Below the pieces are notes generated by a model, which worked only from the letters and a program-made list of their open reading frames with translations, was not told the origin of the DNA and did not search any database. The position numbers and the translations under genes were made by a program. This document shows, one piece after another, positions 1 to 11,702 of a stretch of 64,000 bases of DNA; position 1 is the stretch's first letter, and every line of letters begins with the position of its first letter. The DNA is from Carettochelys insculpta. Its lineage: Eukaryota > Chordata > Testudines > Carettochelyidae. The stretch is from assembly GCF_033958435.1 (NCBI RefSeq), contig NC_134141.1, positions 97,009,001 through 97,073,000 on the forward strand. The letters are read 5' to 3'.

Positions 1-299
1 GTAGGGAGGTTGAGTGGTTAAGCAAGCATGAGTGAGCAGAAGCTGGATGAGAAGAGCATATAGGAGAAGATGGCATGGGTGCAGGTATAACCCACACACC
101 TAGACCACTTCACAGAGAAAGAATAAGTGCCCTCTGCAGCCTAAGCTGCCAGCCAGTTGGCCTTGAGCTCAAGCAGCACATGTGCCTGCACTAAGCTCCG
201 GAGGTCCCAAGCTCAAGTCTGCCTGTGGCAGGTACAAAGGCCTTCCCTCTTATTCTCAGGAGAACAGAAATTGGGTGTGTGAGGGAGCATAGTAAAATA
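1..299. other. Unannotated flank with tRNA-like SINE fragment
   Basis: There is no coding signal here. Bases about 129-240 resemble the tRNA-like segment at 645-760: both carry a 'ggcct-t-agctca' A-box-like stretch preceded by a 'gct-gccag-c--tgg' motif. I infer a fragment of a tRNA-derived SINE. The remainder is unrecognised. Confidence 0.35.
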
Positions 300-963
300 C
301 AGTACACTCTTGTTTAACTGGTACCTGAGTAACTGGCACGCTCAAATAACTGGCATACACAGCTGAGTAGCTCTGCTGAGGCGACACCAGGCAGGAGCAT
401 GGAGAAAGCAGAGGAGCCGGCCAGCTGCACTCACATGCAACACAGAAGGATGCTGGGCAGCGCTGAGCCAGCTGGTGCTCTCTCAAGGGGAGACATTGTT
501 CTGGTGCTCTGTGCACAAACCCCAGTCCTGATGCCGCTTCTCTGCGCTCCTGCCTGGTGTCCTCTGAGCAGAGAAGCAGTGTCAGGGCTGGGGTTTGTGT
601 ATGTAGTACCCAGAGGCACTGAGACCTTACACTAGGGTGAGTGAACTCTTTGCTCTTCAGCCTTGGCTGACTGCCAGCTGGCCTTTAGCTCATGAGATAG
701 AGCACAGGGCTTTAGCCCCTGTGATCGCAGGTTTAATTGCTGGTGACCTGGGTCTGTCAGCATTCCATGTACATGGCATGACAGCAATGCCCTGCCCCTC
801 AGGGGGCCAGCCCACTCAGCACTGCCAGTGTCCCTCTGTGCAAGTGCAGCCAGCAAGCTCCTCTGTTCTCCCACCCAGCGTGAGCTACTCTCTATTATCC
901 AGAATATTTAATTATCTGGAAACCTCCCAGTCCCGTGGATGCCGGCTATCAAAGAGTTTACTG
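300..963. mobile_element. Tigger-like (pogo/mariner superfamily) non-autonomous DNA transposon
   Basis: The element starts CAGTACACTCTTGTTTAACTG. The reverse complement of its other end reads CAGTAAACTCTTTGATAGCC. It is flanked by TA on both sides (298-299 and 964-965), the target duplication expected of Tc1/mariner/Tigger elements. No transposase frame is visible, so it is non-autonomous. The same end family recurs at 43758-44082. A tRNA-like segment lies inside it at about 681-748. Confidence 0.65.
681..748 (+). repeat. tRNA-derived SINE-like segment (not a functional tRNA)
   Basis: An A-box-like stretch (TAGCTCATGAGATAGAGC, 686-703) is followed by an anticodon-arm-like hairpin, CAGGG/CCCTG with loop CTTTAGC (705-721), and a B-box-like GGTTTAATTGC (730-740). 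No good 7-bp acceptor stem is seen. I read it as a tRNA-derived SINE or a tRNA-like module of the surrounding DNA element. Confidence 0.45.
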
Positions 964-1717
964 TAATGTCTTTTGTTGAACTGATCTCCAGGGGTGACAG
1001 AAACAAACTTTTGAGTTTATACAGAGCTCTTCTTCAGCCAGTCAGCTGAGCAGCGCAGCCATTGTAGTGTAGTAAGAGAAGGGGAGGGTGATAATCACTG
1101 GCAAAGAGTCTTAAATAGAGAATACGTTCACTGATTCATATATTTCCCAACAGCAAAGAGACTTGTCTGTTGTGCTGAATGCATCAGGCCACTAGTAAAA
1201 TTGAATTTATTATTGGTTGAATTAATATTCGTTACGAAGTTTGCCCACTTTTGTGTTGAAAAATGACCCGCAAGCCAGATATTGTCTACTGTTTGTTTAT
1301 CACTTGCAATTTTTTAACAAAAAAACAAAAAAGCCACACACGCTGTGTGGTGAAATTTTAGCCTATGGCTTAGGCTTGTCAGTATGGGTATTCACTACTT
1401 ATGATGTATGACTGGTCTCCAGAATCACATGGTATTGATTCAGCTCCCAGACTGCATGATTTAAGCTTTATGAAAGGAGTCTCTTTTTCTGTATGTAGAT
1501 TATCTGTAAACTTCCGTAATGTTTGTAAACTGGACATAGATACTCAAAGTAGCAGTTAAAGAAATGGTAAGTATGGGTTACAGTAACTGGTAATTAATAT
1601 TTTACATTGAACAAATAGCTAAAACCTGACATTTATCCTGGGTAAGACAATGGAGCAGCTGACACAGGAATTCAGTCATACAGAACTAAGGAAGATTTCT
1701 GATACCATTTTACTTAT
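964..1717. other. No recognisable feature
   Basis: AT-rich sequence with frequent stops in all frames. I see no repeat family or coding region. Confidence 0.5.
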
Positions 1718-2270
1718 TGTGACAGGGTTAGGCCAGAGGCAGCTCTAAAAAGCAGAAACAGCCCTAGCTAATCTGGTATCATCATAGGCGGAGTGGGAGC
1801 AGTGCGGAAGAGGCTGCTATAAATCAATTCAGGGCCAACTCTTCCCACTTAAGGTTCCCATTGGCCTTTTAAAAAGCCTCACCCCAACCCCAGTAGGGTG
1901 AGGGGACAGAGTAGAAGAGGTGGGTGGAGGGAGGTGAAGAGATTAGAGCAGATGACGACAGACATAGAGGCTGGCAAAGGAGCATGCCAGCGAAGAAGAT
2001 TAGGGGTAAGGCTGGTTGGTGTGGGCCCAGGGATACAGCTGGGACCAGCACAGCTAGGGGTGGCCAGAATGGTGCAGAAGCTGGGCCACTTTGGCCAGGG
2101 TTTCACAGGCTGCTAGAGGGGTGGTGGGAGCACCTCAGGGTTCTGGTGAGTGTGAGGGGCAAAATGGGCAGGGCCTTAGGCAGAAGGGGTGAAGCCAGGA
2201 AGCTAATCTCTCCCAGTGGTACCTGATGCACCACCCATGCCTGCCAGCATGCAGGTAAATGCCTGGAATG
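1718..2270. repeat. Possible LTR fragment (TGTGACAGGG start)
   Basis: It begins TGTGACAGGGTTAGGCCAGA, which resembles the start of an abundant turtle LTR-type repeat as I remember it. A GC-richer, purine-rich stretch follows with no solid frame. The 3' boundary is uncertain and no flanking duplication was found. The call rests on recall and is weak. Confidence 0.3.
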
Positions 2271-3110
2271 CTGTGTGCTGGATAGCCCTGGCTCCAGCAG
2301 AACTAAAGCCTCATTCTGGTTTCCACCTGTCTTGGTTACTACTTGCAGGATGACCCCAGCAGGTTCCAGAGCCTGTTTTTTTCCCCACAAATGTGTTCAG
2401 CAATGCCCAGCCCCTTTTGGTCAGTTCAAATTTTCAGGTACATTGCTTCTCTATGAAGTCAATAATCAATGCTTTTTTTACTTTAACTGGAGTTATCAAA
2501 CTGTTCAATTTAAACCTAACACTTACTAGCTCAGGGTTAAAACTACAAGTTCATTAATAAAAGAAAATAGGATTTTAGGTGAATTTGAGCCCAAGAGAAA
2601 GTTAGAAATGGTTGCAAGTAAATTAAAATGAAAGCATGCATGTACAAGGTTAAAATTTAACCCAGGAAGGTTTTGTTCAAAGTTTTGTTGAAGATATCCT
2701 CTTCCGCCCTCAGTCTTCCAACATGATGTTAGTAGTTCTTTCTTTGGCCAGGATCGCTCCCACAGGCCTAAAGGTAAAAGAGAGAACATGTCCCTTTCTT
2801 CTGTAGTTCCATTGAACCACTGAATTGAATTCTTCTGAAGATTACCCCTCAAAGCAAAATCTGTGCAAATGAGGAAAGGAACATGGAATTTGATAGTGAT
2901 GGAGGCTCCATGCCATCACCCTCCCCACCCCACTTGGCATTTGCTCAAATGCAAATTGTGCTGTTTCCTGGCATCTCCTCCCCCTCCTCTTTCATGCTCC
3001 TGATTACTAGATATATGTAAACTGAGGTAAACACACACTCCTTTGTTTGGGATAGGCCTGCTTAACAACTTTTGCTGAGGCAGGGCTGTCTGATTTTGAA
3101 CATGTTCTAG
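2271..3110. other. No recognisable feature
   Basis: AT-rich sequence. I see no gene or repeat that I can name. Confidence 0.45.
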
Positions 3111-3112
3111 TA

Positions 3113-3291
3113 CAGTAGGATCATAATGTTCACTTAATGTTCGCAAATTCAATTATTTGCAAGTGGCTGCTTCCCCCGGGCTCTGGGCAGGAGCGCCGGC
3201 AGCTGGGTTCCAGGCAGGAACCATATTTGCGAAATTCAACATTTGTGAAGGTTCTTAACACAGAACCCTCGCGAATGTTGAGACCCTACTG
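3113..3291. mobile_element. Small Tigger-like MITE
   Basis: The ends are CAGTAGGATCATAATG and, in reverse complement, CAGTAGGGTCTCAACATTCG. TA dinucleotides flank both sides (3111-3112 and 3292-3293). The 179-bp interior holds one to one and a half units of the GC-rich sequence that is amplified in the related insertion at 33151-33610. Confidence 0.6.
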
Positions 3292-3350
3292 TAATAACAT
3301 ACAGTGGCAATTAATAACTTTACATATAAAGCTACCACATGCATTTCACC

Positions 3351-4061
3351 AGCCGTGTCTACACGTGCACGCTACTTCGAAGTAGCGGCACTAACTTCGA
3401 AATAGCGCCCGTCACGGCTACACGCATCAGGCGCTATTTCGAAGTTAACTTCGACGTTAGGCGGCAAGACGTCGAAGTCACTATCCTCATCAGGAGATGG
3501 GGATAGCACCCTACTTCGACGTTCAACGTCGAAGTAGGGACCGTGTAGTCATTGCGCGTCCTGCAACTTCGAAATAGCGGGGTCCGCTATGGCGGCCATC
3601 AGCTGAGGGATTGAGAGACACTCTCTCTCCAGCCCCTGCGGGGCTCTATGGTCACCGTGGGCAGCAGCCCTTAGCCCAGGGCTTCTGGCTGCTGCTGCGG
3701 CAGCTGGGGATCTATGCTGCAGGCACAGGGTCTGCAACCAGTTGTCGGCTCTGTGTATCTTGTGTTGTTTAGTGCAACTGTGTCTGGGAGGGGCCCTTTA
3801 AGGGAGTGGGTTGCTGTTGAGTCTGCCCTGTGACCCTGGCTGCAGCTGTGCCTGGCACCCTCATTTCGATGTGTGCTACTTTGGCGTGTAGACGTTCCCT
3901 CACAGTGCCTATTTCGATGTGGTGCTGTGCAATGTCGAAGTTGAACATCGACGTTGCCAGCCCTGAAGGACGTGTAGACGCTATTCATCGAAATAGACTA
4001 TTTCGATGTTGCTACATCAAAATAAGCTATTTTGATGTAGGCTTCAAGTGTAGACGTAGCC
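3351..4061 (-). mobile_element. Internally deleted PIF/Harbinger derivative of the 51420-55447 element
   Basis: Read on the minus strand, the first ~340 bases match the left end of the full-length element (51420 to about 51790, through the CAG-rich start of the transposase). The last ~300 bases match its right end (about 55147-55447). About 3.36 kb of interior, including nearly all of both genes, is missing. The termini are AGCCGTGTCTACAC and GGCTACGTCTACAC. A perfect 3-bp repeat ACC flanks it (3348-3350, 4062-4064), which differs from the TTA at the full copy. It cannot code and would depend on a transposase supplied elsewhere. Confidence 0.85.
3509..3539. repeat. Perfect subterminal palindrome
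   Basis: Fifteen-base arms (CCCTACTTCGACGTT and its complement) surround a single C. A second hairpin, CTATCCTCATC/GATGGGGATAG, lies directly upstream at 3481-3506. Both are also present near the right end of the full-length element (55259-55315). Confidence 0.8.
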
Positions 4062-4064
4062 ACC

Positions 4065-4965
4065 ATGTGTTATTGACCAGCAAATTGTTGGTTTTAAAAT
4101 GATACCTCACAGGGCCTATTATGTGCAAAGATTATTATAATGGTGCATAGCATGTGAACACAGAGGTTCTTCTAGCTCAACAGAACATCTTCTCTTTTTT
4201 CTTCATCCATTTATAAAACCAAATCTGGGCCCTACTGAAGTCAAGGGTGATGAAATTGTATCCTGGTTACCGAGGTTTGAGACAGTTCCAGGTCTGCCAG
4301 TCTTTGACTTTCATTTTCATAGCCTCCTGTATAAAAATAGATTATTTACCAGTGTAGTGTTCTGCCCCATAACTTAGCACAAGCAAAAAACATGAGCAAA
4401 TGGTTTTCATTAATGCTCATATGGCAAATTTTTAGGGTTTGTTCTAGAAAGACTTCAAAGTAAAACATTTGACTTGACAGTTCAAGCAGGAAATTGTAAG
4501 CCTATTGCAGAGTGAAGATGGAGAGGAAGGCAATTCACTTTTAACTTTTTCCTGCTTGAATATTGTAGGTGATCAGTATTTGGTTCTCTGAAAGGTTATT
4601 TAAATGCAAGCAGAACAATAACAAAATCATTTTAATCTTACTCATTTGCATTAAGACAAGTCTCTAAAGCTAGCAATCTGTTCAATACTTTGTACATTTT
4701 TTGTTCCTGTAGTTTAAGCTTATTGAGCCAGATTTCTGCTCTCAATTACTCTGGTATATTCTGGAACAATTCCTTTGTCACTGGTGTTGCTCCATCTTTA
4801 CAGTGGGATAAGTAAGAACAGAGTTTGGCCAGTTTATTACTTCTCTGTGGAGGGATTGCTGCTATTTACTATAATCAGAAACTGAATACAATGCCAACTC
4901 AAAACACAAGCCTAGTTTTCAGGCTTTCAGGGAGGCAGAGACAGAAGAGAAGTCATGGTCTAGGC
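4065..4965. other. No recognisable feature
   Basis: AT-rich sequence with stops in all frames. I see no repeat family. Confidence 0.45.
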
Positions 4966-5270
4966 CAGGAGTTACCAACCTTTTTGCACCGGGGGCCGTA
5001 TGGTAATTTTTACATGTTCTGGGGGCTGCACACAAAATAGCAAAATCATTCAGAACAGAAAAATGCAGAATAAATTGATATTTTATTACTCTAATATATT
5101 GGTCTAATATCCTTACCAGCTCACTCACATTTAGGTCAGCATGCAGGATGTTCTGCCCACCAGTTACAGAAAGTAGTAATGGATCCTTAGAGTATTCCAT
5201 TGAATGAAAGATGTGACAGCTATAGAAACTGCAAGACTCCAGAATATATCTTGTCCACAAAGAAGCAGCT
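4966..5270 (+). mobile_element. hAT-like element fragment
   Basis: The sequence CCAGGAGTTACCAACCTTTTTGC followed by 'gggggccgtatgg' resembles the CAGGGGT--CCAACCTTTTT end of many vertebrate hAT elements. The opposite end and the 8-bp target duplication were not found, so the right boundary is a guess. Confidence 0.4.
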
Positions 5271-7024
5271 CCAATCAGTGTTTATTAAGAACAGAGCAAT
5301 CATTTGAGAATAACTGGCATTAAAATGCTACCTTATAGTACGAAATGAGAACCTTTATATCATCTCTTCTCAAGAAAACAACCATTTTGAATTCCCTCCT
5401 CAGAGAGAGGAGGGTAGGGAAAAGGACACACTCTTTGGACGTTACTTGAAATGTAAAGATATGAACAGATTGCCAAATTTAGGGTCACATATCCTTAGTG
5501 TATCTAAGCATGAACTTTGGGTTTCTGGCACTTTCCAGGACCCCAAGGAGAGTATATACAGTGGTCACTGAACATCAGCACATACGTATTTCCCATAAAG
5601 AAAGGGGAGGGAGGAGGAAAAAAAAGAGGGAAATCCTATGGTATTTTAAACAGCATGCATGCATTCAAAGCTATGATGGGTGGGAATCTCTCTAATATGT
5701 AACTAGGTTGCTAACAACAACCGCAGCGGAAACTATGGGATGAGGGAGGATCCATTCACGCTAGTGAAGCAAAGTACTCAGCTGCCACTTGGGATACCAA
5801 CACTTCAAATGCAGTGCTACAGCTGTACCACCACAGACCTGCAGCACATTGTGGGCTGAGGGTTATCTGCTGCTGCAGTAAAGCCACCCTTTCTGAGGGG
5901 TGGCAGGTAGGGTAACAGGAGAGTTCCTCCCCTGGCCTGACAGGTGCAGCTGGATCGATCTGAGATTTTAAGTGCAGAGCTGGACTCAGTCTACAGCTTT
6001 CCAGCAAAGCACCACCCTGGAGCACCCTGGTTCTCCCTGCCTGGCTGGGCAGGAAGCTGCATCCCAGCCTGAGTGCTGGAAGGATGAAGAGGCCAGAAAG
6101 TCCTTCTCTTCTTGCCAGGTACTGCAGGCAGCCCTGGCCTGGCCAGAAGGCAGTGGTGAGGAGCACAGCCAGGTCACAGCCACACCGGGCTCTGTGCAGG
6201 CCAGCCGGACCAGTGCAGCTGCCAGAGGAGGTGCACTCTGGGACTGATGCCATGTCATGGGGCGGGCCCAAGCTGGAGCCTGGTACCGGCAGGTGGTGAA
6301 GCTATAGGGGGGCAGCCCCAGCATCATGGGGCCAGGCTTGTGCTACCAGGGAGAGGGGCTGTTTCCTCCATGGTATTGGGGTGGGAGGGGACTGTGGTGC
6401 TCACGCAGCTGCCACAGTAAGGCAGCTTTGCAGGCTAGATAAAAATGCTAGGTGAGACGGATTCTGGCCCACAAGACCATGTTTCGGCCATCCCGGGTCT
6501 AGACCTTCATTCAACTGTACAGAAGATGCAGGATCTGCCCCAGAGATGCTGTCTGCAATCAGTACTAGTGAAAATTCCATGTGAAAATGTACAAGTGACT
6601 CCTACTGTTCCAACAGATGACCAGGTTTTAGAACAGAGCAATGACAGTACTAGTTCCCAATGCTATAGGTTCTCCAACAGAAGACCAGGAAACCAGTAGA
6701 AACTAAAAAATACCAACAGAGATCAATACAAGGAGCCTAAAGCATCTAGGCTAATGTCTGCTATGGAACATAAAAGTAATCAAAGTCTGTTAACAAACAA
6801 ATAAATAAATAATCAATGCTTCCTATCTGGGACCTAATCTTTCCAGACGGTATATCTTTCTTCCAGGCATCTGAAAACAATTATTTAGTCATAGTAACAC
6901 TTATTCTGGAGGCTGTGAGGGTGTGTGTGGAAGTCTCGTGTTGCTGCTATGCCCCTAATTAATCACTTACAATCTACAGAATGCTCCTTAATATTCTTCT
7001 TCGAGATAGCGGAGGTCAATATTC
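5271..7024. other. No recognisable gene; GC-rich patch
   Basis: Bases about 5880-6420 are GC-rich and contain overlapping open frames on both strands (longest 171 codons, 5756-6271 minus). None has a recognisable domain, and they look like by-products of composition. The rest is AT-rich and featureless. Confidence 0.45.
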
Positions 7025-7025
7025 A

Positions 7026-7206
7026 GTGAGGGACAGTGTTCTCTGTAAGCTGAATGCTTGGGTGTTACCCAGGAGAGATTCAGGGTGCCGCCCAGCTGAT
7101 TAGCAGATCGTCCAGAGCTGCCTACAGCTGGCAGCATGCATTTCTACCATTGGTGCACATCTGCATATACTTTGGTGCACACAACAACATATATTCTGCC
7201 TCTGGA
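7026..7206. mobile_element. Short hAT-like MITE
   Basis: The left end is CAGTGTTCTCTGTAAGC. The right end read in reverse is CAGTGTTCCCTCTAATT. Such ends are typical of hAT-Charlie-type non-autonomous elements. The expected 8-bp flanking duplication is poor (about 5 of 8 bases), so boundaries are approximate. Confidence 0.5.
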
Positions 7207-7207
7207 T

Positions 7208-10200
7208 GGAAAAAATAATTAGAGGGAACACTGGGGAGGAGGTTAAGTTCTGACCAAGCATGCTTTTAATAAATACATTTCTATGTGTAATAATACTATG
7301 TGTCTGTGTCTGTTTTATTATATTTGTGATGAAAGAACTCAACTGCTTTGGGACCAAGTTATGTTGTGCTACTGCTGCTTTGTATGAAATAAAGAAAAAA
7401 GTAACGGAAGAGCTGTATCTGGATGGTTTAACTAAATTTCCATTTTTTAAGCCTTTTTGACCTGACTCTCATCAAGGAATGCATTCTCTTTTCTCAAATG
7501 ACTCTATTTGGGGGAAATGCTCCAAGCAGAATATGGGTTTGCATAATTTTAATTGACAACTGCATGGGATGACACAGCAGAGGCTTTAAAGTAACTATTT
7601 CACTCTGATTGTATTTAGTTTTCACTGTTGGAATTCCCCTTTGATCAAGAATATGTTTCCAGAACAGTGGTACATATCCTGTGATTTTGGCCACATACTA
7701 TAAAGAAAAACATTTTATTCCTAAGTACCATGTCAAAAGAGCCTCACGCTAATGTAACGGTGAAACTTATCCTCGACAGAGAAATGGATACCATCCAGTG
7801 TGCCTTGAAAGCTTCCATCTTTTGATACAATGAATTATCTATTTCAATTAATAAAGCTGTCTGCATGATAGAATTTGGAATAGATGTCCCCTCTATGTCA
7901 GTTGAACTATCTGGCTGCTCACCAACTGGCAGCAGGAGTAAGCCACTCCTCACAATCAGGTTGCACCTGCGGCTGAATAGCTTGATTTCTTATCTGCTTC
8001 CTAACCTTATACCATATGACAAGAGAGTAGATTTGTAAAATTTAAAAGTAGATCTTTAAGTGAAAACTGCAGCAATGTCTGAAATGTTTTTGAGCTAAGA
8101 CAGTCTGTTTCTAGCAATAAGTTGTCTGATAATTTTCATGTAAACTATAATTAGCAATATTTTACTGTTTAAAGACCACCAGCAGCCTTGTGCTCATTGT
8201 TTCATTCACTGTGTGAATCTGGCTCAACTGGCAGTTTCCGCAAGTGAGAAACTAGAACTGCAGTGTTGTTGTAAATCAGATTTGAAGCCTGCACAAAAGT
8301 CTGAGTTCTTGCCAATCTGGTGGCAAGAAACTAGTAATCAAACATGGGACTCCTGCCTGGCACAGCAAGACACTTGTGAAATTTGCAGTGTTGTCAGTTA
8401 CAGTGAAACCATCTGTGGGTCAGTATTAATTGGTTATGAAAAAGGACTTGGTATCATTTCAGTGTTGCTTTGAGAAAACAGATTGATTTTTTTTCATTTT
8501 ATTAAAAAAATTAATTTACCAAATGCTTCTAAAACTCTCAGTTAAAGGGTGAGATTTTACCCTTACAACAAATGCTTTTCATAGTGTTCAGTCAGCATTC
8601 CCTCTCAAATCCTCTATCACATAAAATTATTCTTCATACCAATGTTTATTCCTGTTCTGTAAATGACCTTTGAATAACTCAAGAGAGCGTTGAAGACTGG
8701 AGAATCTAACATATAAATTCCTGTGAAATGATTCACTCTGTAAGGGCGTGTGGTGAACAACTCATTCCTAGGGCCAGAGAAGGTTAAATGAGCCAATCCT
8801 CCTGGTTCTGACCAAACAATTGCTGGGAAAAAGTTACTTGGAACACTGAGAGGAGAAAAGAAAGAGCTTGAATAGAATCCTGTGCCATTCCAGGCAGCTA
8901 CTGCCCCCAGATCTCATAGATGGAGGATTAATATTTAGTGTCTCTTGTAGGTCACTCTCCGAAGCCCACTTCACAACAATCTAATCAAATCAAGGCCAGT
9001 GATGTGGTTTCCCTGCAAGCATGGCCAATCTGTTTGCATCCACCAGACATAGCCCATCTTCCTGAGTTCCACTTAAATGAGGGCTTTGGAAGGCAGTCTG
9101 CACCTGGATGAATTATACATGGGAACATTTACCGTAAATCTGTCTCCAATCACTTATTTCTTAGCTAAAAAGGAATTCACAGACTTTAGAAGTCCACAGC
9201 CTCTCACGTCTCAGCTAAGCAGAAGGTGCTGCCCAAGCCTTGACAGCTTTTTCTACGTTAAGGTCTTTGGGGAGGAAAGAGACGGCCCATTGCACAAGCA
9301 TGTCTATTACCTATTTGTAGTGTACGGAACTCAATTAACCTCAGGGAAACAAAATACTATAGAAATGAGCTGCCATCATCAGTGACCACTGGTTAACTTT
9401 TGCAGATTAAATATTTTTTTCTGCTGATGCCACAGGCAGCTCATGCTGATAAACAAAGGACCCACATCACAGCATGAAATCATGATCATAAACCTCTTTA
9501 AATCCATCAGCCAAAAAGATGGCAGAAATTGTTAGACAGTAGGGACCAGATTCATTTCTGGTGTAACTACCCTTAAGCTAGTCCTGATTTCTATAGCGCA
9601 ACATCTGTGTATGGATCAGGTGGTTTCCCTAGGAAGAGCACTTATGGGGAAGTGAGTGGCCAGCTGGGATGGAGGGGGACTCTAGCCCTGTAGGGTCTGC
9701 CAAAGGAGAAAAGGCCCCAGGAGGGAAGTTCTGTGAGAAGGGAGAAAATCTTTTGCTTTGTGTGCAGTTCAGCTGGGAACTTGGAATTTCATCTGGAATC
9801 TCTGTGATGTTAATAAACACAAATTCATTGGGAATGTCCTCCAAAAAGCATGTGTGGCATTTGAGGAGCTCAAAGAAACTGATGCAAAGGGCTGCTTGCA
9901 GGCCTGCCCTGGAGCCACCAACAGGCACTGGGAGCTGACAACTCGTTCACACCTTTGTGTCTATTTTCATGGAATGAGGAATACTGCACAAAATTTACAT
10001 TAAATAATGCAAAAGCAATATTAATTGTTGTCCATGGCCCTTCTATTGCATCTCTTTAATGTCTCAGTGAATTCTTTCCAACACTCAAAATCTCTGCTAT
10101 CTCTGCACATGACTTTAAATAAAATACAAATTTAAAAGGCTTGGTGTGAAACACTGCATGAATTTTGAATAAATTAAATTTTGAACAAACTTAAGCAAAG

Positions 10201-10370
10201 GTAATATGATGGCACAAGTCCAGTACAGTTGATCTGAGAGTCTATTAGTTCTCCTAAGTTTTAATTCTACTTCTGATACCAATATTGCGTGACTTTAGGC
10301 AAATTATCTAATTTGTCTGCCTCAACTTCCACAGCGTAAATGGGAGGACAATGTAAAAATGAAAATAATA
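7208..10370. other. No recognisable feature
   Basis: Three kilobases of mostly AT-rich sequence. Several open frames of 60-102 codons exist, but none has a recognisable domain or matching frame extension. Confidence 0.45.
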
Positions 10371-10698
10371 CTAGGAATTGAACCTCTCTAGTCCAGCATC
10401 CGTGGGACCTGAATGATGCCAAACAAGAGTTTGCTGGATCACAGGAGGTCATACTGTCTAGCGGCATTACCAACACTTCCACTGCTAACGGGGTTTTTAG
10501 AAAACATTTAAGGGTAAATTACAACTAAATACCAGCACAGAACACTCAGAACCAGAACTGGTGACTGTAAAGAAACTGTATGGGACCACAGAAAACTTGG
10601 ACACCACCCATGATAAATGATCATCTGGCTAACTAAAACTTTGCCAGATTATGGATGTTGCCAGATGAAAGAGCTCTGGAATAGAGAGGCTCAACCTA
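10371..10698. mobile_element. MITE with TTGAACCTCTCTAGTCC ends
   Basis: The left end carries TTGAACCTCTCTAGTCC. The right end in reverse complement carries GGTTGAGCCTCTCTATTCC-like sequence. TA flanks both ends (10369-10370, 10699-10700), consistent with a Tc1/mariner-type insertion. The same family is at 32475-32785. It is non-coding. Confidence 0.55.
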
Positions 10699-10700
10699 TA

Positions 10701-11694
10701 CAGGGGTTTGAAATATCAGATTGTTTTTATATGTCACATTGGAGACTACTTTTCTGCCATGTACTGTTATCAAATGTATTGGTCACTCAGCAGGTGGACA
10801 ACTATCCAGCTCTGTGATTATCCACACACGCCCACGCTGGACAGAACATTGAAATCCAACCTTCTAAATATCAGAAGAGTCCCATCAGCAGGTCAGTTTA
10901 ATTTTAGCATTTCTAAACCACTGCATGTTCTAAATCTAAATCTAAAAATGCTGACAAACCACTTTCAATTTTTTTGGAAAAAAATTGCTCTTCTAGAGGT
11001 TTTTAATGTTGGAATCAGTGAAACAGAACCCAAAGCAAATGCGTGAGTGCTTGACTAATAGTAATTGTTTGTCTTTTCATGTGAACAACTACCTGCCAAT
11101 GCAGAAAATTTCTCTACTGTATATTCAGTTTAGCTTTAAGTATCAATGACTTACTTCTTCCAACTTTTGAGCAGATAAATTGCATCTCAGCATGCCTAAC
11201 AGGTGTGAATGAAATAAAAAGCAACGTTTCACTTTGTGAATTTGCATACACCATTCCCATCTTTATAGTCAATAAAAAGTGATTTCCTTTGGTATCTTTG
11301 TAGCAATTCTATCTCCTTTGTTCAATATATTTGTTTCCTGAAAGAACTGACATTAGAGCTAGCGTGGCTCATTTGATCTTCAAATCAAACAATAGAAGTT
11401 ACTAGAAAGAGTGTCTGGACCAGCTCCTATCAAACAGTCCACTGGAACTATAAGAGACGCATCCATATTTGAGACACAAAACCACCTTTTAATAATGTTT
11501 TAAATAATAGGGTAATTCATAATCATAGCAGATAATCATACTAAAAACATTCTTCTGAGAGCCTTTAGTGTTGAGGATAATCCAATGCTAGAGTTAAGGC
11601 TGTGCATTATATGTTGCAACAATTGAAAGGGCTTGGGCAGAAAAGTTTGGTGCTAATATTGCAGTAGAGCTCAGATACTGTGGAGCTGAAGACC
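10701..11694. other. No recognisable feature
   Basis: AT-rich sequence without recognisable repeats or coding signal. Confidence 0.45.
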
Positions 11695-11702
11695 CTGTAG
11701 AA

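Noticed and set aside
681..748. Functional tRNA gene
   Set aside because: A-box and B-box-like sequences are present, but there is no proper acceptor stem and the segment sits within a transposon.
5756..6271. 171-codon minus-strand frame
   Set aside because: It lies in a GC-rich patch with competing frames on both strands and shows no recognisable domain or splice context.
5880..6420. CpG island or promoter
   Set aside because: GC-rich but with few CpG dinucleotides by eye, and no adjacent gene.
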